NCBI RefSeq assembly: GCF_018613715.1
Contig: NZ_JAGGPT010000006.1
Location: 806,001 to 870,000, forward strand
Length of the DNA stretch: 64,000 nucleotides
Direction: 5' to 3'
DNA from: Chryseobacterium sp. ISL-6
GTDB taxonomy: Bacteria; Bacteroidota; Bacteroidia; Flavobacteriales; Weeksellaceae
A program made the translations under genes and the position numbers. The notes beneath the pieces were generated by a model. It was not told the DNA's origin and did no database searches. It was given only the letters and a program-made list of their open reading frames with translations. Shown here one piece after another: positions 55,784 through 64,000 of the stretch; position 1 is the stretch's first letter, and each line of letters begins with the position of its first letter.

Positions 55784-56568
55784 AAGTGTTACCAGAGGAA
55801 ATAAAGCAAACTTATATTATAGCAATTATTGTTATGATGCTATTCGTTGGGTTTATCATTTTTATAGTTTTATTATACAACAGAAAACAACTACTATACA
55901 TAAAGGAAAAACAGCTCAAAGAAGCTGAACACCAAAACCAGCTTCTCCAGAAAGAACTTGAGAAACAAAGATCAATAGAACAGGAACGGGAACGGATTTC
56001 ACATGATATGCACGATGACCTTGGAGCAGGGATTTCGGCATTGAAGCTTCAGGCTGAATTTTTAAAACAAAAGGCAGAGGATGGGGATTTAAGAAATGAC
56101 ATTGATGAGATGCTAAAGACTTCTGAGGAAATGAATGTTTCGATGCGCGAAATGCTTTGGAATCTAAATTCAGGAAATGATACTGTTGGTGATTTTGTTA
56201 CTTATGCAAAGATATATGCTGAAAATTTCCTAAAGAAATCATCTATGAAATTTGTAATAAAAGATGGTGATGTTATTTCCGATACGGCTGTTTCAGCTGA
56301 ATTAAGGAGGAATATGTTTCTCTGCCTAAAAGAATCGTTAAATAATATTTATAAACACAGTCAGGCAAGTGAATTAGAAATTTCATTCCTACAAAGTGGC
56401 AATGAATTTAATATGAAAATTTCAGATAATGGAATTGGCATTGATAACAATAAACCTGAAGGGAATGGTCTAAGAAATATGAAGCGGAGAATGAAAGAAT
56501 TAGATGGAGAATACCAAATCTCATCTTCAGAAAAAGGAACTGCTTTAATTTTTACAGTTAAGATATAA
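55780..56568 (+). CDS. Sensor histidine kinase, HisKA_3/NarX-like
   Basis: The 262-residue protein has one transmembrane helix (about 11-33), a coiled coil (about 38-72), a HisKA_3 box with His78 (HDMHDDLGAGISALKLQ) and an HATPase_c domain (about 170-262: CLKESLNNIYKHSQ N-box, DNGIGIDNN G1, GNGLRNMKRRM G2). There is no recognisable sensor domain. It is the cognate partner of the response regulator of the same operon. Confidence 0.92.
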   Translation: MKVLPEEIKQTYIIAIIVMMLFVGFIIFIVLLYNRKQLLYIKEKQLKEAEHQNQLLQKELEKQRSIEQERERISHDMHDDLGAGISALKLQAEFLKQKAEDGDLRNDIDEMLKTSEEMNVSMREMLWNLNSGNDTVGDFVTYAKIYAENFLKKSSMKFVIKDGDVISDTAVSAELRRNMFLCLKESLNNIYKHSQASELEISFLQSGNEFNMKISDNGIGIDNNKPEGNGLRNMKRRMKELDGEYQISSSEKGTALIFTVKI

Positions 56569-56579
56569 TTCTATAAAAA

Positions 56580-56625
56580 TATAATATGAGACAGCACCAA
56601 TAAAATGGTGCTGTCTCATATTATA
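56580..56625. repeat. Perfect 20-bp inverted repeat after the two-component operon
   Basis: A 20-bp stem (arms 56580-56599 and 56606-56625, core TATGAGACAGCACCA / TGGTGCTGTCTCATA) with a 6-nt loop ATAAAA, not followed by a T-run. It can act as a transcription stop or mRNA-stabilising hairpin and directly abuts the next operator. Confidence 0.85.
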
Positions 56626-56644
56626 ATCACCCTTTTGTGTAATT
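56625..56644. promoter_or_regulatory. Imperfect copy of the response-regulator operator (site 2)
   Basis: Left arm AATCACCC (6 of 8 as in site 1), spacer TTTT, right arm GTGTAATT identical to site 1. The right arm flows into TTG (56643-56645). The -7 GAAATTTG follows 20 nt later, exactly as in site 1. Confidence 0.7.
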
Positions 56645-56673
56645 GACCAGCGTCTAATTTAGTGGGAAATTTG
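56643..56673 (+). promoter_or_regulatory. Promoter of the 532-residue lipoprotein gene
   Basis: TTG (56643-56645), 20 nt, GAAATTTG (56666-56673), same layout as the promoter at 53756-53786. 26 nt before the ATG. Confidence 0.6.
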
Positions 56674-56699
56674 AAATATAATTTTAAAAACTAAAAGCC

Positions 56700-58298
56700 A
56701 TGAAAACTAAATTTTTTTTCTTGATTTTAATCGTGGTACTAAATTCCTGCGGTATTTACAATAACAGTTTTACAAAAAATAAAGCTGTGATGGAAAATGA
56801 TGTAATTTATGCGGATGATTATTATTACTCACAAGCAGTAAATGAATATGATGCCGTAAAGAATATTCTTTTTGGATTAAGTACTAAAAGTATTGATGAT
56901 TCAATCTCATTGATGGGAAAAATAGTTGAAAGAGGAAAGGTTGCTGAAAATGAGCTATTGAAAAAGGGTTTTGTAAATTGTAAATTTTCTTTACCTAGAA
57001 AATTGAAAGATTTAGATGCCGGTTTTCAGTTTAAACAATATTTCTTCACAAGTAACAATAAGGCAGCTCTGAATGCTTTTGGTATTGCAAATGTTTCTGC
57101 AAGTGAAAAGTTAAGTTATCTTGTTATTGATTTCCTTCAATATAAAGATATTATGTGCTATAAGCTACCTACCATCCGTTATGCTGTAGGAATTCGAGCT
57201 GAGTTCACCATTCACGATTCAAATATTATATTTAAGGGAAATGGAGTTGGTTCTTTAGCTCAATTGGCAATGGATGTTGAAAGTAATAAAAAAAAGGTAG
57301 ATATTTCAATTAAAACGATTGGTATTACGGGGCTACAATCACGGGTTCCTTTACCAGAAAATAATAATTTCGATATTTCAACATTTGCTGATTTTAAAGC
57401 AGTTCTAACATTTATTAAAACTATGAAAGATGGTGATGCTGATGGAGAAATTACATTTGCTCCACAAATAATCCCTGTATTAGATAAGTATAGAAGTAAT
57501 TTAGAATCTTCGGTTTATGCAAACATTGAAAAAATTGATTTATTGAAACAAAATATTGAAAATGCAAAACTTGGGGATGAAGATGAGTGGAAAAAAGATG
57601 TCATTAAAAACTTGAAAGAAGCATCTAAGGATTTATATAATTTGGAAGTTACTCGTATACGACAAAATAAGGAAAGGCTTGTTAATTATTCAAAATTTAT
57701 ACAGGATAACTCTTCCGTTAATAGTCTCATCAAACTAGATAGTGTGGCTACAAACATTTTTAAGACCCCTGCAAATGATACAAGGCCAAATGAGAAAAGT
57801 ATTATAGAAGCTACAATACATCAGCTAAGTCTTAACAAACTTTCAAAAGCAAAAGAAATAGTTTCGGACTGTATTAGCGGAGATTGTGACAAAATAAAAC
57901 AAAAATTAAATAAGATCACTGTAACACCTAAACAAAATGATTTACAGAAAATAAGTAAAGAGTTGGAAGATAAATATACCGATGGAGTTGAAAATAAAAA
58001 TATTAAAAATGAAAAATGGATATATATCGGGACGATTAATAATAGTTCGATAGTATTAGAGTCAATAATTAATGAACTAAAAATAAATAGTATTTACGAC
58101 TTGAAAATAGATTCAAAATATTCAGTAAATACAGATGCAAATATCAGAGATAATCATCCGGAAAGAAAAGACGAGGACTGGAATAAAGGAGCAATTATAG
58201 ATGTTCTCAAAGAAAACAGGACATTTATAATACAGAAAATAGCAAGAATTCCAGGAGCTAACAATGAAACTTATATTTGGGCACAAATAACATATTAG
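56700..58298 (+). CDS. Large predicted lipoprotein, probable output of the two-component system
   Basis: The 532-residue product has a lipobox (VLNSC, Cys17). No known domain was recognised. It has a beta-rich part (about 90-230), a long helical region (about 265-345), and a C-terminal region (about 435-532) beginning WIYIGTI that may be an SH3-like or repeat domain ending in ETYIWAQITY. Its promoter carries the same inverted repeat and -7 element as the preceding two-component operon. Confidence 0.75.
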   Translation: MKTKFFFLILIVVLNSCGIYNNSFTKNKAVMENDVIYADDYYYSQAVNEYDAVKNILFGLSTKSIDDSISLMGKIVERGKVAENELLKKGFVNCKFSLPRKLKDLDAGFQFKQYFFTSNNKAALNAFGIANVSASEKLSYLVIDFLQYKDIMCYKLPTIRYAVGIRAEFTIHDSNIIFKGNGVGSLAQLAMDVESNKKKVDISIKTIGITGLQSRVPLPENNNFDISTFADFKAVLTFIKTMKDGDADGEITFAPQIIPVLDKYRSNLESSVYANIEKIDLLKQNIENAKLGDEDEWKKDVIKNLKEASKDLYNLEVTRIRQNKERLVNYSKFIQDNSSVNSLIKLDSVATNIFKTPANDTRPNEKSIIEATIHQLSLNKLSKAKEIVSDCISGDCDKIKQKLNKITVTPKQNDLQKISKELEDKYTDGVENKNIKNEKWIYIGTINNSSIVLESIINELKINSIYDLKIDSKYSVNTDANIRDNHPERKDEDWNKGAIIDVLKENRTFIIQKIARIPGANNETYIWAQITY

Positions 58299-58390
58299 AT
58301 TCTAAATGACTTATTCCGGATGAACGAGAAAAATATGAATTAATCCAATAAAATAAGTGACGAAAATCAGTTACTATGTGATGCATTTTT

Positions 58391-58427
58391 AAATTCCCCA
58401 ATTTGTAATGAAAACTTTGGGGAATTT
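58391..58427 (+). terminator. Possible terminator
   Basis: AAATTCCCCAA / TTGGGGAATTT, 11-bp stem with a 15-nt loop, followed by TATGTTTTATT. It lies 92 nt after the lipoprotein stop. Confidence 0.45.
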
Positions 58428-58483
58428 TATGTTTTATTACCAAATATTAAAGTCTACTTTTTTCGTGACACTATTTTTTTCAT

Positions 58484-58491
58484 TAAATTTG
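58484..58491 (+). promoter_or_regulatory. -7 element of eno
   Basis: TAAATTTG matches the consensus, 69 nt before the ATG. The -33 has TTTC rather than TTG. Confidence 0.5.
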
Positions 58492-58518
58492 TAACTCAAG
58501 TATATTAATTAATAATAA

Positions 58519-59853
<1,335 letters not shown>

Positions 59854-59867
59854 TTGAAAATATAAAT

Positions 59868-59895
59868 AACGGCGAACGATAATTTGTTTGCTGTT
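59868..59895 (+). terminator. Terminator of eno
   Basis: A 10-bp stem (AACGGCGAAC with TGTTTGCTGTT side, two G-U pairs) and an 8-nt loop, followed by a T-run. 15 nt after the eno stop. Confidence 0.6.
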
Positions 59896-59920
59896 TTTTT
59901 ATGGAATTTTAGTAAATTTA
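59888..59920 (+). promoter_or_regulatory. Possible promoter of gltA
   Basis: TTG (59888-59890), 22 nt, TAAATTTA (59913-59920) with one mismatch from TAnnTTTG. It overlaps the eno terminator. Confidence 0.35.
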
Positions 59921-59934
59921 AAAAAAAATAAATA

Positions 59935-61221
59935 ATGTCAGACAACAAAGTTATATTGAATTACGACGGTAATTCATATGAATATCCCATCGTGGATAGT
60001 ACTATCGGAGACAGAGGGATAGATATTTCAAAATTAAGAGACCAAACCGGTCTAATAACCCTGGATTTAGGTTATAAAAATACTGGAGCTACAATTAGCG
60101 ACATCACTTACTTAGACGGAGATCAAGGAGAATTGCTTTACAGAGGATATCCAATTGAACAGATTGCTGAAAAATCCAATTTTACTGAAGTAATGTACCT
60201 TTTATTACATGGTGAATTACCTAATAAAGATCAATACGGTTCTTTCGAAAATAATATTAAAAAATATAACTTCATCGCAGATGAAATGAAAAAGATCATT
60301 GATGTTTTTCCTCGTTCTGCTCATCCTATGGGAGTTTTATCTTCTTTAACTTCTGCATTAACTGCCTTTAACCCTAAAGCTGTTAACGTAAATTCTAAAG
60401 AAGAAATGGATCATGCTGCTGAATTGATGATCGCCAAATTCTCTCACCTTTGTGCCTGGACTTATAGAAAGACTCAAGGGTTATCTATTAATCATGGTGA
60501 CAATAGCTTAAACTATGTAGAAAACTTCTACAAAATGGCTTTCAGATTACCAAACGAAGACTTTGAAGTAGATCCGGTAGTTGTGGGTGCTTTAGATAAA
60601 TTATTAATTCTTCACGCAGATCACGAACAAAACTGTTCTACATCTACAGTAAGAATGGTAGGTTCTGCACATACAGGTCTTTTTGCTTCTATTTCTGCAG
60701 GTGTTTCTGCGCTTTGGGGACCACTTCACGGTGGAGCTAACCAGGCAGTAATTGAAATGCTTGAATTAATTGAAAAAGATGGTGGTGATGTATCTAAGTA
60801 TGTTGCTAAAGCTAAAGATAAAAATGATAACTTCCGTCTAATGGGATTCGGACACAGAGTTTACAAAAACTTCGACCCAAGAGCAAAAATCATTAAGAAA
60901 GCAGCTGATGATATTCTTAATGCGTTAGGAATTCAGGATAAAGCTTTAGATATTGCAATGCAGTTAGAAAGAGTAGCTCTTGAAGATGAATACTTCATCG
61001 AAAGAAAGCTATATCCAAACGTAGATTTCTATTCAGGTATTATCTACAGAGCTTTAGGAATTCCTACAGAAATGTTTACAGTAATGTTTGCATTAGGAAG
61101 ACTTCCAGGATGGATTTCTCAATGGAAAGAAATGAGATTGAAAGGAGATCCGATCGGAAGACCAAGACAGGTATATCAAGGAGCTCAACAAAGAGACTAT
61201 ATCGATATGGTAAACAGATAA
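59935..61221 (+). CDS. gltA: Citrate synthase, type I
   Basis: Condenses oxaloacetate and acetyl-CoA, first step of the TCA cycle. The 428-residue product has the N-terminal extension typical of the hexameric Gram-negative type and the conserved catalytic blocks LHADHEQNCSTSTVRMVGS, LWGPLHGGANQAV and MGFGHRVYKNFDPRA. Follows eno by 81 nt, as commonly found in Flavobacteriia. Confidence 0.97.
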   Translation: MSDNKVILNYDGNSYEYPIVDSTIGDRGIDISKLRDQTGLITLDLGYKNTGATISDITYLDGDQGELLYRGYPIEQIAEKSNFTEVMYLLLHGELPNKDQYGSFENNIKKYNFIADEMKKIIDVFPRSAHPMGVLSSLTSALTAFNPKAVNVNSKEEMDHAAELMIAKFSHLCAWTYRKTQGLSINHGDNSLNYVENFYKMAFRLPNEDFEVDPVVVGALDKLLILHADHEQNCSTSTVRMVGSAHTGLFASISAGVSALWGPLHGGANQAVIEMLELIEKDGGDVSKYVAKAKDKNDNFRLMGFGHRVYKNFDPRAKIIKKAADDILNALGIQDKALDIAMQLERVALEDEYFIERKLYPNVDFYSGIIYRALGIPTEMFTVMFALGRLPGWISQWKEMRLKGDPIGRPRQVYQGAQQRDYIDMVNR

Positions 61222-61242
61222 TATCTGTTTAAATAATAAATT

Positions 61243-61268
61243 AAATCCCAAAGCTTGCTTTGGGATTT
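61243..61268. terminator. Bidirectional terminator between gltA and the SDR gene
   Basis: AAATCCCAAAGC / GCTTTGGGATTT, 12-bp stem with a 2-nt loop, T-run on the plus side. Convergent to the SDR gene. Confidence 0.92.
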
Positions 61269-61280
61269 TTTATTTTCTGA

Positions 61281-62075
61281 CTAGATCGTTGGAATTGTAC
61301 CACCATCAATTACATATTCTGTTCCTGTTAAGTAACTTGCTCTTGGAGATACCAGGAAACCGACAAATTCTGCAATATCTTCTGGTTGCGCAGGTCTTCC
61401 AATAGAAATGCCACCTAAAGCGTCCATTACACTCTGGGTTGCTTGTTCGATTGTAGTGTTTGAACTTTCTGCTATTCGTTCCATCATTCGCGTTGCGGAA
61501 GTGGTCATAATCCATCCCGGAGAAACTGTAAGAACACGTACACCTTTTGATGAAACTTCTTTTGAAAGACCCTTACTGTAATTTATTAAGCCAGCTTTAG
61601 CAGCAGCATAAGGTAATGTAGAATCATACAAAGGTAATCTCCCCTGTATAGAGGCAATATGAATAATGACGCCGGATTTTTGTTTTATCATTTGAGGCAA
61701 AAGTCCCCTGTCTAAACGAACTGGAGCTAATAAATTAGTTTGTAAAGTAGTTTCCCAATCCTGATCTGTAAGCACCGAAAAACCACCACCCGGGGTTTCC
61801 GATCCACCAAGTGTATTCACTAAAATGTCGAGCTTATTAAAGGTTTCCAACACTTCACTTACCACTTTTTGTGTTCCTTCAGAGGTGCTTAAATCTGCAG
61901 AAATGAAATGTAGATTTTCATCTGCAAATTCAGGTTTATTTCTTGCCGTGACAATAACTGTAGCACCAGCATTCAATAGTCTTTCTGTAATTGCTTTACC
62001 CGCTCCTTTTGTACCTCCGGTGACTAAAGCGATCTTACCAGATAATTCGTTGTTGAAATTGAATTGTTGTATCAT
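61281..62075 (-). CDS. SDR family oxidoreductase
   Basis: NAD(P)-dependent short-chain dehydrogenase/reductase. The 264-residue product has the cofactor loop LVTGGTKGAGKA (residue 17 on), the NTLGG motif near 88, the catalytic Ser (HIASIQG) and the YAAAK motif (near 158), and the C-terminal YVIDGGTIP. Substrate unknown. Divergent to an HxlR-type regulator; an inverted repeat lies inside its promoter. Confidence 0.92.
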   Translation of the reverse strand: MIQQFNFNNELSGKIALVTGGTKGAGKAITERLLNAGATVIVTARNKPEFADENLHFISADLSTSEGTQKVVSEVLETFNKLDILVNTLGGSETPGGGFSVLTDQDWETTLQTNLLAPVRLDRGLLPQMIKQKSGVIIHIASIQGRLPLYDSTLPYAAAKAGLINYSKGLSKEVSSKGVRVLTVSPGWIMTTSATRMMERIAESSNTTIEQATQSVMDALGGISIGRPAQPEDIAEFVGFLVSPRASYLTGTEYVIDGGTIPTI

Positions 62076-62089
62076 ATTTTATTTTTATA

Positions 62090-62120
62090 CAAATTTCAGA
62101 CGTATGATACATTCATACAA
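62090..62120 (-). promoter_or_regulatory. Promoter of the SDR gene
   Basis: On the minus strand TTG (62118-62120), 20 nt, GAAATTTG (62090-62097), 14 nt before the ATG. The spacer holds the inverted repeat at 62102-62118. Confidence 0.6.
62102..62118. promoter_or_regulatory. Inverted repeat, likely HxlR operator
   Basis: GTATGA (62102-62107) and TCATAC (62113-62118), spacer TACAT, between the -33 and -7 elements of the SDR promoter. A further GTATGA half-site occurs at 62198-62203 at the start of the HxlR gene. Confidence 0.55.
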
Positions 62121-62161
62121 GTAGGGAAATACGATTCATATAGGGATTAATTAATCCCCTA

Positions 62162-62191
62162 TTGTAATTTTTATAACATTGAGTAATTTTG
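62162..62191 (+). promoter_or_regulatory. Promoter of the HxlR gene
   Basis: TTG (62162-62164), exactly 19 nt, TAATTTTG (62184-62191): a perfect match. The ATG follows only 4 nt after, so the mRNA would be leaderless or nearly so. Confidence 0.75.
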
Positions 62192-62195
62192 TTGA

Positions 62196-62567
62196 ATGTA
62201 TGAAAGAAAAATTCCTCCTAATTTAAATTGTGGACTGGATCTTATAGCTGAAGTCCTGTATGGCAAATGGAAAATCCGTTTGCTATGGTTCATCAAAGAA
62301 GGCTGTAAAAGGCCAAGTGAATTGCAACGGAAGATACCAGATGCTTCCAGAAGAGTTTTGAATGTTCATTTGAAAGAGCTCGAAGAACATGAATTAATTA
62401 CCAAAAAGATTTATCCTGTAGTACCTCCTAAAGTTGAATATAGTCTTACAGATTTTGGTGAGACTTTAATACCCGTAATTTCTGCTTTAGGACAGTGGGG
62501 TGATAAGAATGAAGAACGTTTACGAGCTTCTATTTTAAGTAGATTAAATCAAAAGATAAATGAATAG
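62196..62567 (+). CDS. HxlR/MarR-like winged-helix regulator
   Basis: The 123-residue product has the HxlR domain (about 15-100: GLDLIAEVLYGKWKIRLLWFI, RPSELQRKIPDASRRVLNVHLKEL, YSLTDFGETLIPVI). Cys12 lies just before the DNA-binding domain, in the place of the redox or electrophile-sensing Cys of HypR, YodB and QorR. Divergent SDR gene suggests it senses an electrophile, quinone or oxidant handled by that enzyme. Confidence 0.9.
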   Translation: MYERKIPPNLNCGLDLIAEVLYGKWKIRLLWFIKEGCKRPSELQRKIPDASRRVLNVHLKELEEHELITKKIYPVVPPKVEYSLTDFGETLIPVISALGQWGDKNEERLRASILSRLNQKINE

Positions 62568-62683
62568 TTCTTACTTAAATTAATTATATGGTCTTCATCT
62601 ATCGAATTGAATTTTAATGTTATTAATATAACACGGAATATGATAATTTCATTAAATTTACGGATATAAAAAACTAATTTACA

Positions 62684-63745
62684 ATGACTTTCGGACAACA
62701 GTTATTATTCTTCTTTAGTGCAGTGGGAGCTTTTAATGGGCTTTTACTGGGAATTTACCTGCTGTTTGTTAAAAAACTTAAATACATCCCAGATTTCTTT
62801 TTAGGATTAATTTTATTGACATTAAGCATTAGGGTCGGAATATCTGTATGCATTTATTTTTATCCTGATCTACCCAGAATTATTCCTCACCTGGGATTAT
62901 CAGCACTTTTTTTTACCGGACCTGCCTTGTATTATTACATTCGGTCCTCTTTTTTACAAAAACAATTTGTTCTTAAAGACTGTCGAAAACCTTTTGGTAT
63001 TTTGACAATGATTTTAGGAATCGTTGGTCTTTTGTATTTATTTTTCCCTATTACCTGGGACAGTTATTTTGGAACTTTTATTTATTCTGTCTGGACAATT
63101 TTTGTTCTTTTATCTGTGTATGAATATTATATTTTGTCAGGGAAGAGTTCAAAAGAACCGCATAAATTTATCCTTCCTGTTTTATTGAGTAATGTGATTA
63201 TATTTTTAACCTATCAGTTAATTTCTACAGGATGGGTTCAAATATATTGTGCAGGAGGAAGTATTGTATTTTCATTTGTTTTGTATGCAAACTTTCTGAT
63301 TCTATTTAATAAAAAATATCAGTCGATTGAAGTAAAAGAATCGAACAGATATTCCAATAAAAAGATATCCGATGAACGAGCAGATAACTTTGTTTCAAAA
63401 CTAGAGAGACTGATGAATTCTGAAGAATTGTATAAAAACCCCAATTTGAAATTGAATGACTTAGCAATGAAAATGAATATTTCAGCGCATCAGCTCTCAC
63501 AATTATTGAATGATAATCTGGAGAAAAGTTTCTCAACATACATCAATGAATACAGAATTAATGAAGCTTGTGAAATAATCGAAAATGGCTCTTATCTAAA
63601 AATTGAAGAGATAGGATATGAAGTAGGATTTAATTCTAAATCAACATTTTTCTCAACATTTAAAAAGATAAAAAATACAACACCACTTTTGTATCGACAA
63701 TCTCAAACACCTTCTGTAAAAGAGCTCCAAGGTTCAAATTTATAA
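62684..63745 (+). CDS. Membrane-bound AraC-family regulator
   Basis: The 353-residue product has seven transmembrane helices in the first 215 residues and a C-terminal AraC-type double helix-turn-helix (about 240-340: LNDLAMKMNISAHQLSQLLND, INEACEIIENGSYLKIEEIGYEVGFNSKSTFFSTFKKI). The sensing part is in the membrane. It sits just before the start of a TonB-receptor-like gene, which is a plausible target. Confidence 0.9.
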   Translation: MTFGQQLLFFFSAVGAFNGLLLGIYLLFVKKLKYIPDFFLGLILLTLSIRVGISVCIYFYPDLPRIIPHLGLSALFFTGPALYYYIRSSFLQKQFVLKDCRKPFGILTMILGIVGLLYLFFPITWDSYFGTFIYSVWTIFVLLSVYEYYILSGKSSKEPHKFILPVLLSNVIIFLTYQLISTGWVQIYCAGGSIVFSFVLYANFLILFNKKYQSIEVKESNRYSNKKISDERADNFVSKLERLMNSEELYKNPNLKLNDLAMKMNISAHQLSQLLNDNLEKSFSTYINEYRINEACEIIENGSYLKIEEIGYEVGFNSKSTFFSTFKKIKNTTPLLYRQSQTPSVKELQGSNL

Positions 63746-63762
63746 TTCCGCACTTCGGAATT
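63744..63762 (+). terminator. Short hairpin after the AraC gene
   Basis: AATTCCG / CGGAATT with a 5-nt loop, overlapping the stop codon and without a T-run. Weak terminator or none. Confidence 0.35.
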
Positions 63763-63796
63763 TAAACTTCAAAACTCTATTTTTATTCGGGAATTC

Positions 63797-63804
63797 TACT
63801 TTTG
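63797..63804 (+). promoter_or_regulatory. -7 element of the last gene
   Basis: TACTTTTG matches the consensus, 20 nt before the ATG at 63825. No -33 TTG at the right distance. Confidence 0.45.
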
Positions 63805-63824
63805 GCCCATAAAATATAAAATTT

Positions 63825-64000
63825 ATGAGCCTCAGATTGTGGACTTTAATTATGCTGTTGTTTTTATCATTCTTTGCCAATGCCCAGAAAGTTGTCAACG
63901 GAAAAATATTGGATTCGGAAACGAAGGAAAATCTTTATAGGGTAGAGGTCTCCCTCCTAAATAAGTTAAGTAATCAACCTGTCGATAAAAAAATAACCGA
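63825..64000 (+). CDS. Partial gene: exported protein with carboxypeptidase-regulatory-like start (TonB receptor or outer-membrane barrel)
   Basis: Only the first 58 codons are in the window. It opens with a signal peptide (MSLRLWTLIMLLFLSFFANA) and continues with VVNGKILDSETKENLYRVEV, the beginning of a CarboxypepD_reg-like domain as found in TonB-dependent receptors and outer-membrane beta-barrel proteins of Bacteroidota. The gene runs past the right edge. Confidence 0.65.
   Translation, partial: MSLRLWTLIMLLFLSFFANAQKVVNGKILDSETKENLYRVEVSLLNKLSNQPVDKKIT

Overview
The window looks like chromosome of a low-GC member of the Flavobacteriia, most likely Chryseobacterium or a close Weeksellaceae relative. 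The evidence is Bacteroidota-type promoters (TTG, about 19 nt, TAnnTTTG), the near absence of Shine-Dalgarno sequences, many MKK... signal peptides and lipoproteins, a TonB-dependent receptor, and a flavobacterial str/S10/spc/alpha ribosomal cluster followed by eno and gltA. No rRNA, tRNA, CRISPR array, insertion sequence or prophage was found.

Layout. 1-9.8 kb: housekeeping and envelope genes (LptD, RidA, HtrA/DegQ protease, the tRNA hydroxylase TrhO with an unusual C-terminal extension, 5-formyl-THF cyclo-ligase, two exported or anchored unknowns, an Ala-rich lipoprotein). 9.9-19.8 kb, mostly minus strand: SpoU methyltransferase, CPBP protease, membrane-anchored LytTR regulator, RmuC, a double-glycine RiPP/bacteriocin-like peptide, a DUF6624-like protein, a short stretch with foreign-looking strong Shine-Dalgarno sites (RibD/DHFR-like gene), YciI-like protein, PncB and Dps. 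19.9-22.6 kb: a GT-C-like membrane protein and an alkaline-phosphatase-superfamily lipoprotein. 22.7-26.0 kb: rpsL-rpsG-fusA-rpsJ. 26.3-39.1 kb: a block between rpsJ and rplC with a siderophore receptor, a low-affinity iron permease, a three-gene exported unknown operon, and a glycerol regulon (glpD-glpK-glpF-outer-membrane protein, with divergent glpR). 39.3-53.1 kb: rplC to rplQ, including secY, infA, rpoA and the small genes rpmD and rpmJ. 53.2-58.3 kb: an accessory block between rplQ and eno. 58.6-64 kb: eno, gltA, a divergent SDR/HxlR pair, a membrane AraC regulator and the start of a TonB-receptor-like gene.

The most interesting part is the 53.7-58.3 kb block. A NarL-type response regulator, an unrecognised cytoplasmic protein, a seven-helix membrane protein and a histidine kinase with no sensor domain form a tight operon. 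The promoter of this operon and that of the following 532-residue lipoprotein carry the same inverted repeat (arms AATTACAC / GTGTAATT) at identical spacing to the same -7 element, which suggests an autoregulated signalling system with a dedicated exported output. Other notable points are three GTTTC repeats phased exactly 10 bp apart in front of glpD, an inverted repeat inside the SDR promoter next to an HxlR regulator with an N-terminal cysteine, unexplained hairpins inside the ribosomal operon, and a heptamer tandem repeat in front of rplP.

Functions were assigned by reading motifs and overall sequence character; no database search was run. Where the longest frame began at a non-ATG codon or upstream of a promoter element, I moved the start and say so.
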